Source: a virus. From it: DNA of 23,541 bases. The DNA is taken from positions 1 to 23,541 of IMG/VR virus record IMGVR_UViG_3300048838_000461. One strand, 5' to 3'. The translations under genes and the position numbers were made by a program. The notes under the pieces are model-generated. The model saw only the letters and a list, made by a program, of their open reading frames with translations, searched no databases and was not told the DNA's origin. Below are positions 15,772 through 21,386 of the stretch, piece after piece; positions within the stretch are counted from its first letter, which is position 1; the number at the start of each line of letters is the position of its first letter.

Positions 15772-16260
15772 ATGCTGCTGCCGTACACCACGCTGACCTA
15801 CCACGGTCCCGGCGCGGGAGCGGCAGTCGAGCCTCCCAACCAGCCAACCGCAGAGGCTACGCTCAAAGGGCTGGCGCGGCTCGTGGCGGTCCACACGACT
15901 GCGCCCACGGCGGTCGCCCGGATCAACGACGGGCGGCAGTTGCGCGCGGTCCACACGACTGCGCCGACTGCGTATGCTCGCCCGTCCGGCAAGGGGCGGA
16001 TTGCGGCGATCGGCAAGGTCAACGAACTGTCGCAGGATGACGTAACAGGCGCGGTGCTCGAATTTGAGATTGAGCCTGGCATCACCGTCAAGAAAGCACT
16101 CCGCGCGCTGCTGTCAATCTCGCAAGGGTTGACCACCATAACCGACACCGGGGGCGGCTCTGCGACTGTGCGGTTCCGCGACTTCAACGACACGAAAGAC
16201 CGCTTGGTGTTCACAATGAGCGAAAGCGAACGGGTCGGGGTGTCGAGGGATCTTGATTGA
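15772..16260 (+). CDS. Structural-type protein with 20-residue repeat and common phage C-terminal module
   Basis: 162 residues, ATG 15772 directly after the previous stop, GGAG at 15760-15763. Residues 39-47 and 59-67 are identical (AVHTTAPTA), two units of a 20-residue repeat with a 20-nt exact DNA copy. From about residue 75 to the end the sequence (EIEPGITVKKALRALLSI ... 'FRDFNDTKDRLVFTM') resembles a C-terminal module that I know from many phage proteins encoded near the neck or tail genes, where it typically reads as RD..DTKDRI. The protein is thus likely a virion or neck-associated component, although here it lies far from the other structural genes. Its stop TGA shares a base with the ATG of the next gene. 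Confidence 0.5.
   Translation: MLLPYTTLTYHGPGAGAAVEPPNQPTAEATLKGLARLVAVHTTAPTAVARINDGRQLRAVHTTAPTAYARPSGKGRIAAIGKVNELSQDDVTGAVLEFEIEPGITVKKALRALLSISQGLTTITDTGGGSATVRFRDFNDTKDRLVFTMSESERVGVSRDLD
15886..15965 (+). repeat. 60-bp spaced direct repeat in coding sequence
   Basis: A 20-nt exact copy occurs at 15886-15905 and 15946-15965, 60 bp apart, encoding AVHTTAPTA twice in frame. The flanking halves of the units have diverged. Confidence 0.85.
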
Positions 16261-16688
16261 TGATCGGGCGCGAGGATGCCATTCCTGACCCGCAAGCCGA
16301 GCGGGTCTACGACATGGAGAATTCGGTCGTCCGCGCATGGCGATCGCACGCGACGTCGATCCAGAAATTGAACCGCATGGCCCGTGAAATCTGCACGCGC
16401 TACGACGTGCCGATCGTGACGCTCGAGCTCATGAGCGCGAAGAACGGGATGCTCGGGCGCTACGACTACGACCATGACATCATAGAACTGTGCGAGCGCG
16501 AGGGGCGCCAGGCGTTCGTACTGGCGCACGAGATCGCGCATCATGTCACGCACAAGCTGCACCCGCGCGCCGCGGATCACGGGCCGACATGGGCGCGGCA
16601 CTACGTCAACATCGCGGCCTTTCTCGGCGTCATGCCGAAGAACGCCATGCTCGCGATGCTGCGCGAGCATGGCATCAGGGTTCGCTAG
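16260..16688 (+). CDS. HExxH zinc metallopeptidase-like protein
   Basis: 142 residues, ATG 16260 sharing a base with the previous TGA; GAGGGA lies at 16245-16250. The TTG one codon earlier is an unnecessary start. Zinc site: H90, E91 and H94 in 'LAHEIAHHVTHKLHP', with a candidate third ligand in DHGPTW (H107). The HExxH...HG..W arrangement resembles SprT/WLM-type minigluzincins found in several phages. The domain fills almost the whole protein, so it is a stand-alone peptidase core without a recognisable targeting part. Possible roles are protein turnover during infection or processing of a DNA-bound protein. The last 14 bp overlap the end of the opposing minus-strand gene. Confidence 0.75.
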   Translation: MIGREDAIPDPQAERVYDMENSVVRAWRSHATSIQKLNRMAREICTRYDVPIVTLELMSAKNGMLGRYDYDHDIIELCEREGRQAFVLAHEIAHHVTHKLHPRAADHGPTWARHYVNIAAFLGVMPKNAMLAMLREHGIRVR

Positions 16689-17001
16689 CGAAAATATCAA
16701 CGCCGGCGTCGTGCATTCGCTCGAGGTTCGCCAGAGCGCGCCAGGCTAGTTTGACTGCCGCGCGTACACCGTCTGGATCCCGGTGCCCGGGGTCGATCGC
16801 CATGTCGGTCAAGTGCCGCGCCAGCGCGTCGGGCTCGTCGCTCGACTTCTCTTTCGCCCAATGGAGCGGCTGCCCGGGGTTGTGCTGGTCGTTACCGACC
16901 CGTGAGAGCTCCGCGACCGCGGCGAGCGCGTGCGGGAAGTAGCAGATGACTCCGCTGTAGATCGGCAGGCGCTTGCGCGCGTCGGGGTCAGTAGGGAGCA
17001 T
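16675..17001 (-). CDS. DUF5664-like protein (dATP/dGTP diphosphohydrolase N-terminal-like)
   Basis: 108 residues. I chose the ATG at 17001 because GGAGG lies five bases upstream; upstream in-frame starts fall within the DUF7220-like gene. The signature blocks 'YFPHALAAVAELSRVGNDQH', NPGQPLHW, SSDEPDALARHL and 'VKLAWRALANLE' match a phage family I know as DUF5664 / dATP-dGTP diphosphohydrolase N-terminal. These all-helical proteins resemble MazG-type pyrophosphatases; related proteins of some phages remove diphosphate from dGTP or dATP. Whether this one is active is unknown: the acidic residues are present but I cannot map the metal site. It is the last gene of the minus-strand train; its start overlaps the upstream gene end by 14 nt and its end overlaps the opposing gene. 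Confidence 0.7.
   Translation of the reverse strand: MLPTDPDARKRLPIYSGVICYFPHALAAVAELSRVGNDQHNPGQPLHWAKEKSSDEPDALARHLTDMAIDPGHRDPDGVRAAVKLAWRALANLERMHDAGVDIFASEP
16681..16692. repeat. 12-bp perfect palindrome at convergent gene junction
   Basis: TTCGCTAGCGAA reads the same on both strands and contains the TAG stop of the metallopeptidase gene. It begins four bases beyond the minus-strand stop codon. It could be a protein-binding site or a short hairpin; on neither strand is it followed by a T-tract. Confidence 0.5.
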
Positions 17002-17215
17002 GGAGCCTCCGGATTTTGTTGAAGAACCGGCGCAGCACGTAGCTACGCACGAGGGAAATAGCGGTGAAAATAAGCCCAACATTGAACGCTTGCCCCGCGG
17101 TGATATTGAAGCCAAAGAGCGGGAACACCAGCATATTCGCGCTCCAGTTGATCGCGAAGCCGATCACGATGTTGGCCCATGCCTCGAGCCATGAGCCGAG
17201 CCGGGTCTGACTCAC
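16988..17215 (-). CDS. DUF7220-like small membrane protein
   Basis: 75 residues. I set the start at GTG 17215, which overlaps the stop of the gene before it (GTGA) and gives the N terminus VSQTRLGSWLEA usual for this family; the longer GTG at 17254 would add residues encoded inside the neighbour and has no ribosome site. Two hydrophobic segments (about residues 14-34, including IVIGFAINWSANMLVFPLFG, and about 40-55, AFNVGLIFTAISLV) are followed by the conserved basic end 'RSYVLRRFFNKIRR'. The family is common in phage genomes with unknown function and probably sits in the inner membrane. It often accompanies nucleotide-pool genes, as here. Confidence 0.75.
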   Translation of the reverse strand: MSQTRLGSWLEAWANIVIGFAINWSANMLVFPLFGFNITAGQAFNVGLIFTAISLVRSYVLRRFFNKIRRLHAPY

Positions 17216-17352
17216 GGGTTGCACCGTGGATCGTTTAGCAGCTTGTTCCAGCACGGGGGCGGATCGTCCGGGCCTGGGTATTGCGGTTGGCAGCGCTGGC
17301 CAAGCCAGAACAGCAGCACGAATATCGCGACCAGATAAGTGATCCGCCTCAT
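17212..17352 (-). CDS. 46-residue membrane or secreted peptide
   Basis: ATG 17352 overlaps the upstream stop as ATGA, with GGGAGAG eight bases before it. One hydrophobic helix (residues 4-18, ITYLVAIFVLLFWLG) follows two arginines and precedes a Pro/Cys-rich tail (QPQYPGPDDPPP, then CWNKLL and RCNP). It may be a membrane anchor with an exported tail holding three cysteines, or a signal peptide with a short mature part. No family recognised. Both ends overlap the neighbouring genes by four bases, which supports that it is real. Confidence 0.6.
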   Translation of the reverse strand: MRRITYLVAIFVLLFWLGQRCQPQYPGPDDPPPCWNKLLNDPRCNP

Positions 17353-17618
17353 GGCTTCTCTCCCATCAGAGTGCGGAGATCGGTGCAGTCGGGGCAGGCA
17401 GTAACCAGCGTTCGCTCGATTCCCGTGCCGCGACACGTCTCGCACGTCACCTTCCCCGCCGCCGCTCGCAGTTCGTCCACGTAGGCGAGCAGGTCGCGGC
17501 GGTCTGCAACAGGCCATGCGACCAGTCTGTGCGCTATGTCCTTCGACATATTCGCCTGAGCCTCAAACACATCGTCGTAGTCACGGTCCCGCGCTCGTAT
17601 CGAGTCAAGGTCGATCAT
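17349..17618 (-). CDS. Small zinc-knuckle (DnaJ-like CxxC) protein
   Basis: 89 residues, ATG 17618 with GGGAGG about eight bases upstream, overlapping the previous stop (ATGA). Residues 1-52 are helical (IDLDSIRARDRDYDDVF ... LLAYVDELRAAAG). The C-terminal part has two CxxC pairs, C59/C62 in TCETCRGTG and C75/C78 in ACPDCTD, separated by 12 residues, like one zinc module of DnaJ-type CxxCxGxG proteins. It should bind one zinc ion and may contact nucleic acid or protein. I do not recognise a specific family. The helical half resembles small phage proteins with predicted protein-interaction roles. Confidence 0.65.
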   Translation of the reverse strand: MIDLDSIRARDRDYDDVFEAQANMSKDIAHRLVAWPVADRRDLLAYVDELRAAAGKVTCETCRGTGIERTLVTACPDCTDLRTLMGEKP

Positions 17619-18097
17619 GGCTTTTCCTCCCGCGCAAGGGGGGCGTCGATCATGTCCATCAGTGTCTCCATACCCTGATCCTCGGCGTAGGAGTAGATCT
17701 CCCGCAGCAGCGCGTCCGCATCGTCCCGCTGCTCGCAAGCCTGCGTGTACAACTCAGTTACGTGTTCCAGCGCCGCCTCTGCGTTCTCCGCACGCGCCAC
17801 GATCAGGGCGCGCTCATCGCGTAGTCCCGCGACCATGTTGCTGATCTGCGTAATCATGCCAGCCGCGTCGGGCAGCGGCTTCCAGTTGTCCGGTGCGCCG
17901 AACTGGTCGGCCATTGCGACTACCAATACACGCGCCTCACGTTCTGCGTCGGCCAGCCGCGAGCGCAGGGATTCGATCTCGTCGGCCAGCGTCACTATGT
18001 CGTAGTCGCTGGCACTTGGCTGGATCAGCAACGGCAATTCACCGCGCAGTCTGTTTGCGTTTCTTAGTGCGTCAGCAAGCGTCCTGTCATTTGTCAT
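17615..18097 (-). CDS. Coiled-coil hypothetical protein
   Basis: 160 residues, ATG 18097 with GGAG ten to eleven bases upstream, overlapping the preceding gene by 11 nt and the next by four. It is almost fully helical: a probable coiled coil around residues 50-75 (LADEIESLRSRLADAERE) and another from about 105 to 135 (ERALIVARAENAEAALEHV), ending in an acidic tail with DMIDAPLAREEK. The segment FGAPDNWKPLPDAAG links the two. No catalytic motif. Function unknown; a scaffold or helicase-associated protein is possible because it follows the helicase in the same transcript. Confidence 0.6.
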   Translation of the reverse strand: MTNDRTLADALRNANRLRGELPLLIQPSASDYDIVTLADEIESLRSRLADAEREARVLVVAMADQFGAPDNWKPLPDAAGMITQISNMVAGLRDERALIVARAENAEAALEHVTELYTQACEQRDDADALLREIYSYAEDQGMETLMDMIDAPLAREEKP

Positions 18098-18359
18098 GGC
18101 TCTGCTCCATTGCTGCGTCACGCTTGGCCCGCTCATCGCGGTACATTTGCCGCGTTTCCTCGGCTAGCTCGTTCCAGTGCGGAGCATTAGTGAATCCTTG
18201 CGCCGCCGCCGTTCGGTCGTAAAGCGAACGGGCCTCCGCGTCCTTGCGCAGCGCCGCGTTCTCGGCGATAAGGCGCTCGATTTCTGCCTCGCGTTGTCGC
18301 CACTTCAATCTATCGGCTGCGGTCAGTACATGGCCTTGCGCGCAGCATGGCTCACTCAT
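18087..18359 (-). CDS. Small charged coiled-coil protein
   Basis: 90 residues, ATG 18359 with GGAGGG upstream (18366-18371 region), overlapping the helicase end by 8 nt. It begins with a short Cys pair (SEPCCAQGHVLT) and continues with a heptad-like helix (about residues 18-45, KWRQREAEIERLIAENAALRK). The second half (FTNAPHWNELAEETRQMY) is also helical and charged. No family recognised. The similar helical style of the next gene product suggests that the two may assemble together, though they share no clear sequence. Confidence 0.6.
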   Translation of the reverse strand: MSEPCCAQGHVLTAADRLKWRQREAEIERLIAENAALRKDAEARSLYDRTAAAQGFTNAPHWNELAEETRQMYRDERAKRDAAMEQSHDK

Positions 18360-19728
18360 GGCTTGCCCTCCGCATTGCTTCGAGCAGCAAGTCCTGGGTG
18401 GACCGCTTGCCCTTGTGGCGCTCAATGACGACGTCATCCAGCGTGTCGTCGGTGACGATCGACCAGACCCATACCGGCCGATTCAACCCGCTCTGCTTCT
18501 GGCGCACCGGGCCGATACGCTCGAGCATCTGTTGGCGGAGCTCGAGGTCCCAGCCATGGCCGAAGTACACGAGCATATTGCACACGTCCTGCAGCCCGTC
18601 GATCCCGTGGCCCATCGACTTCGGGTGCGCGACGCCCATGGTTGCCTTGCCGTTCATGAACGCCTCGAAGCCGGCCGGCTTGGATATGTCGACCGACCCC
18701 TTGAAGTGCTTGAGGATCCGCTCCCGGTCACTCACGAATTCATAGGCCACGAGTAGCGGGGCTCCCGCTGCCTCTTGCACGATGCTCTCGAGGGCTTCCA
18801 ACTTCTCATCGTGAATGGAAACCCAGGCGGGATGCTCAGAGTAGGCGGCGCCGTTGGCGAACTGCAGGCACTTATTTGTGAGTGCGGCAGCATTGAACAC
18901 TTCGATTTCAGTGCCGCACGCCAGCTGCGTGAACATTTCGATTTCAAGCTCCCGGTACCCCGCGGCCGCCTTGGGCGGCATGGTGACGCGCACGGTGCGC
19001 TCGATTGGTTGCTCGAGGTCGAACCAGTCCTCGGGGCGGATCGACATGGTAATGTCGCTGATGGCCGCGTAGATTTCCTTCTGCGCGTGCGGCAGCGGCT
19101 TGACACCGTACCCGTCGTAGTCGGTCCGGAACCAGCGCTCCATGAACGCGTCGTATTTGCGCCCCAAGCGCTGTCCGAAGTCGAGGAACCAGAATTGCCC
19201 CCAAAGGTCCTTGAGCCCGTTTGGGGCGGGAGTGCCGGTCAGGTTGACCCAGCGCTCGGTTTCCCGGGCGCGCGTCGCCAGCGCCCTCGTGCGCTGCCCT
19301 CCCTGCCCTACGCGATACCCCTTGAGCCGGGTGCTCTCATCCGAGACGACAATCTTGAAGGGCCACGGGCGCCCCTCGAAGGTGGCCACGAGCCAAGGTA
19401 ACTGTTCATAATTACAGGTGTATATATGCGCAGGTTTCCGGAGCGCGTTGCGCCGCTGCGTCGGGTTGCCGGCCACAACGCTGATTTCCAGGTGTTTCAG
19501 GTGGTCCCACTTCTGGATTTCCTTCGGCCAAGTGCCATGCGCGACGCGCTTCGGGCCGAGCACGAGGATCGGGTCGGACGTCCCCGTGGCGATCAGGAGC
19601 TCGGCCACGGTCAACGTACTGACCGTCTTGCCGAGGCCCATGCCGGCGAACAGCGCGCAGCGCTCTTGCTCGACCAGAAAGTCGATCGCGAGCTTCTGAT
19701 ACTCGTGCGGTGTGAAGCTCCGACTCAT
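18352..19728 (-). CDS. SNF2-type DEAD/DEAH-box helicase
   Basis: 458 residues, ATG 19728 with GAGGAC seven or eight bases upstream. Superfamily 2 motifs in order: Q-like start 'FTPHEYQKLAIDFL', motif I GMGLGKT (29-35), motif Ia 'VLGPKRVAHGTW', motif II VVSDES (127-132, S-D-E-S instead of DEAH), motif III LTGTPAPNG (163-171), motif V 'GHGIDGLQ' (373-380) and motif VI-like QQMLERIGPVRQ (399-410). Motifs GMGLGKT and LTGTP place it in the SNF2/Swi2 group of DNA translocases. Length and arrangement match replication-associated helicases of podophages with a family A polymerase. It should use ATP to move along or remodel DNA during replication. Motif II ends with Ser in place of His, a variant also known in phage members. 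Confidence 0.93.
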   Translation of the reverse strand: MSRSFTPHEYQKLAIDFLVEQERCALFAGMGLGKTVSTLTVAELLIATGTSDPILVLGPKRVAHGTWPKEIQKWDHLKHLEISVVAGNPTQRRNALRKPAHIYTCNYEQLPWLVATFEGRPWPFKIVVSDESTRLKGYRVGQGGQRTRALATRARETERWVNLTGTPAPNGLKDLWGQFWFLDFGQRLGRKYDAFMERWFRTDYDGYGVKPLPHAQKEIYAAISDITMSIRPEDWFDLEQPIERTVRVTMPPKAAAGYRELEIEMFTQLACGTEIEVFNAAALTNKCLQFANGAAYSEHPAWVSIHDEKLEALESIVQEAAGAPLLVAYEFVSDRERILKHFKGSVDISKPAGFEAFMNGKATMGVAHPKSMGHGIDGLQDVCNMLVYFGHGWDLELRQQMLERIGPVRQKQSGLNRPVWVWSIVTDDTLDDVVIERHKGKRSTQDLLLEAMRRASHE

Positions 19729-19916
19729 TTGTCCTCTATCACCGCTACGCGCTGAAACAGGTCGCTCGGGACGTCACGCTGAGTCCGGTAGCGCTCGGCT
19801 TCCTCCGGGGTCAGCCGGACGTGAGTGGCCACAATACCGGGCCATTCGACCACATCCTGTCGCCGCGGCTCGAAGGGCTCTTTGCTGCCCGCGTTGTGCT
19901 CAAAGTACGTCGTCAT
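19725..19916 (-). CDS. Small acidic/basic hypothetical protein
   Basis: 63 residues. ATG 19916 lies after GGGGGGT (about 19921-19927) and overlaps the methyltransferase-like gene by 17 nt; the end overlaps the helicase ATG as ATGA. The product is polar, with FEPRRQDVVEWPG and then a helical 'RLTPEEAERYRTQRD'. No motif recognised. Because it is coupled directly to the helicase it may be a partner, but this is inferred only from position. Confidence 0.55.
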   Translation of the reverse strand: MTTYFEHNAGSKEPFEPRRQDVVEWPGIVATHVRLTPEEAERYRTQRDVPSDLFQRVAVIEDK

Positions 19917-20499
19917 GGTATACCCCCCATTGGCGAGCCATCGCATCCGCGATGCCGCGGTAAGTGGTGGACCGATCGCGCTTGCGCGTCGGGCTCGGGC
20001 CCATCAGCCAGCACGCCGGATGGCGGCCCGTCTCGTCCGGCGTCGTCGGCTTCAACTTCGGCAGATTCTTGAGCCAGAGGCACGTCGCTTTGATTTCGCC
20101 CTTCCCGGGCTCGCCAAGGTGCCAGAACTGCCACGGCTGGATGATCTGGTCCGGCTTGCGAATCTCGCTCGAGATAATGCTCACCGGGTTTTCGACGCAG
20201 ATGCGCGGGATCGGCGCCGCCATCAGGTCGCGCACGAACTGCAGCGCTGCCTGCTGGCGCCCATCCGCGCGCTTCTCGGGGAACCAGCGCGCCCCACTGA
20301 CTGCCAGATGATCGCAGGGCGGGTGCGCAATCATCAGGTCCCAATGCCCCGCGTACGCCACTTCAAGCGCGTCCGCCTCGAAGTGGTCGACACTGCCATC
20401 GCGCGCTGGCAACAGGTCGCACGAGAATGCGGAATGGCCACGCGCGCGAAACATTTGCCTCACGGTGCCACTTTCTTCGCACGCAATCAGGACTCGCAT
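19900..20499 (-). CDS. C5-cytosine methyltransferase-like protein, short form
   Basis: 199 residues, ATG 20499 with GGAG about five to six bases upstream (GGAGCCGAA). The start '[17 protein letters not shown]' resembles the SAM-binding motif I region (A/G..SG), WDLMIAHPPC (53-62) contains the PPC catalytic motif IV with Cys 62, and CVENPV (101-106) matches motif VI (ENP/V). Motifs VIII-X and a target recognition domain are too short to be present in the usual form: the protein is far smaller than a normal C5-methyltransferase (300-450 residues). This compact family occurs in many phages and is often annotated as DNA methyltransferase. It may modify phage DNA, or bind SAM for another purpose. 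No restriction partner is nearby. Confidence 0.75.
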   Translation of the reverse strand: MRVLIACEESGTVRQMFRARGHSAFSCDLLPARDGSVDHFEADALEVAYAGHWDLMIAHPPCDHLAVSGARWFPEKRADGRQQAALQFVRDLMAAPIPRICVENPVSIISSEIRKPDQIIQPWQFWHLGEPGKGEIKATCLWLKNLPKLKPTTPDETGRHPACWLMGPSPTRKRDRSTTYRGIADAMARQWGVYHDDVL

Positions 20500-20642
20500 T
20501 TCGGCTCCAGCACCGGAGTCTGCGGGCACAGCCGCTCGTGCGCCTCGCGCATCCGCTTGGCTTGCTCGAGCTCGTCCGCGGTCCACGGGCGAAGGTGGAA
20601 TGGCGGCTTGTCCTTCTCGGGCATGAAGGGCGGGTTGGTCAC
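20487..20642 (-). CDS. 51-residue hypothetical protein
   Basis: GTG 20642 overlaps the upstream stop (GTGA) and has GAGGCG eight bases before it; an internal ATG at 20624 lacks a ribosome site. The product has a short Pro-rich start ([19 protein letters not shown]) and a charged helix ([18 protein letters not shown]), with two Cys residues near the end. Its stop lies 13 nt inside the methyltransferase-like gene. No family recognised. The consistent overlap style of the neighbouring genes is the main support. Confidence 0.5.
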   Translation of the reverse strand: MTNPPFMPEKDKPPFHLRPWTADELEQAKRMREAHERLCPQTPVLEPKCES

Positions 20643-20878
20643 AACCGACGCCTCGAGTCGGTATTTTGGAACCCTGTCAAAATGTCCAAGGCGTCCTCCA
20701 CGCGTTGCGGGATGAACTGTCCCCGAAGGTGCACCACCTCGTAATTTATCGACGCCAGCATGGCGGCTTCGCGCATTTCAGACGGCGTGAACTCTGCGCG
20801 TCGAATGAACGCTTCCATCATATCCACCAACGCCTTGTACGCCGGGTCGTTTTGGTACTTTTCGCGTGGGGTTCTCAT
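20639..20878 (-). CDS. Small helical phage protein ([10 protein letters not shown] type)
   Basis: 79 residues, ATG 20878 overlapping the previous stop as ATGA. The ribosome site is weak (GGGTGAAG), so translation probably depends on the gene before it. The sequence '[19 protein letters not shown]' followed by [19 protein letters not shown] resembles a family of small proteins seen in many phages of proteobacteria, with unknown function. The protein is predicted all-helical and acidic to neutral, with a basic end (SRRRL). No catalytic residues are evident. Confidence 0.65.
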   Translation of the reverse strand: MRTPREKYQNDPAYKALVDMMEAFIRRAEFTPSEMREAAMLASINYEVVHLRGQFIPQRVEDALDILTGFQNTDSRRRL

Positions 20879-21027
20879 CGCCGCTTCACCCGCGCGCCCT
20901 GGAAAAAGCCCTCGGGCTCTTTCCACTTGCGCTGCGGCTTGTCGTCCGCCTTGGGCTCGTCGTCACGCGGCCGGCGCGATCGGCGCCCGGGGGTTGGCTC
21001 GGGGATGGCGAGGGGGTCGATTTTCAT
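20875..21027 (-). CDS. 50-residue basic, proline-rich protein
   Basis: ATG 21027 overlaps the nuclease stop as ATGA and its own stop overlaps the next ATG as ATGA. GGAG is about 11 bases upstream, rather distant, so coupling is likely. The product starts [18 protein letters not shown] and continues with a charged stretch ([14 protein letters not shown]) and a basic end (GARVKRR). It looks disordered and may bind nucleic acid or protein. No family recognised. Confidence 0.5.
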   Translation of the reverse strand: MKIDPLAIPEPTPGRRSRRPRDDEPKADDKPQRKWKEPEGFFQGARVKRR

Positions 21028-21386
21028 TTGAGGTTGCTCTCCAGGTATTTGTCGACGGCTTCGTAGGAATCCAAGACATACACGCGGAAGCCCATCGCGC
21101 GACGTCGTTCATGATCGCGTGCCTGCGCAGCGGTCGGCGCTTTTCCCGGCGCCTTGCACTCTACAAACTCGACCCACGCGGGAATGGCGTAGCCAACGTC
21201 AAACGTCGTTACCGGCCACGAGACAATCCGATCCGGCACGCTGGCGCGGTTCGGGCTCGAGAATTTCTCCGCGACGCCCCCGCGCTTGGCCACTTCCTTG
21301 ACAAGGTATTCCTCGACGTCGGCCTCGCAGACCTTGCGCTCTTTGCGCTCCGCGAGTGGCGCGTCACCAATGAGTGCAGCTTTCAC
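21024..21386 (-). CDS. VRR-NUC domain nuclease
   Basis: 120 residues. GTG 21386 overlaps the polymerase stop (GTGA) and follows AGAGGT at about seven bases; longer in-frame starts would lie inside the polymerase gene. The PD-(D/E)xK core is visible: a basic, helical start ('VCEADVEEYLVKEVAKRGG'), SSPNRASVPDRI (PD at 51-52), then FVECKAPG (E76 and K78), then a helix 'AAQARDHERRRAMGF'. This is the usual plan of stand-alone VRR-NUC nucleases (Holliday-junction or flap-type endonucleases) of phages. It is probably active on replication or recombination intermediates, next to the polymerase in the same transcript. Confidence 0.88.
   Translation of the reverse strand: MKAALIGDAPLAERKERKVCEADVEEYLVKEVAKRGGVAEKFSSPNRASVPDRIVSWPVTTFDVGYAIPAWVEFVECKAPGKAPTAAQARDHERRRAMGFRVYVLDSYEAVDKYLESNLK

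Noticed and set aside
17212-17517. Longer start for the 46-residue membrane peptide
   Set aside because: The upstream part lies in the zinc-knuckle gene in another frame and has no ribosome site; ATG 17352 has one and overlaps the preceding stop.
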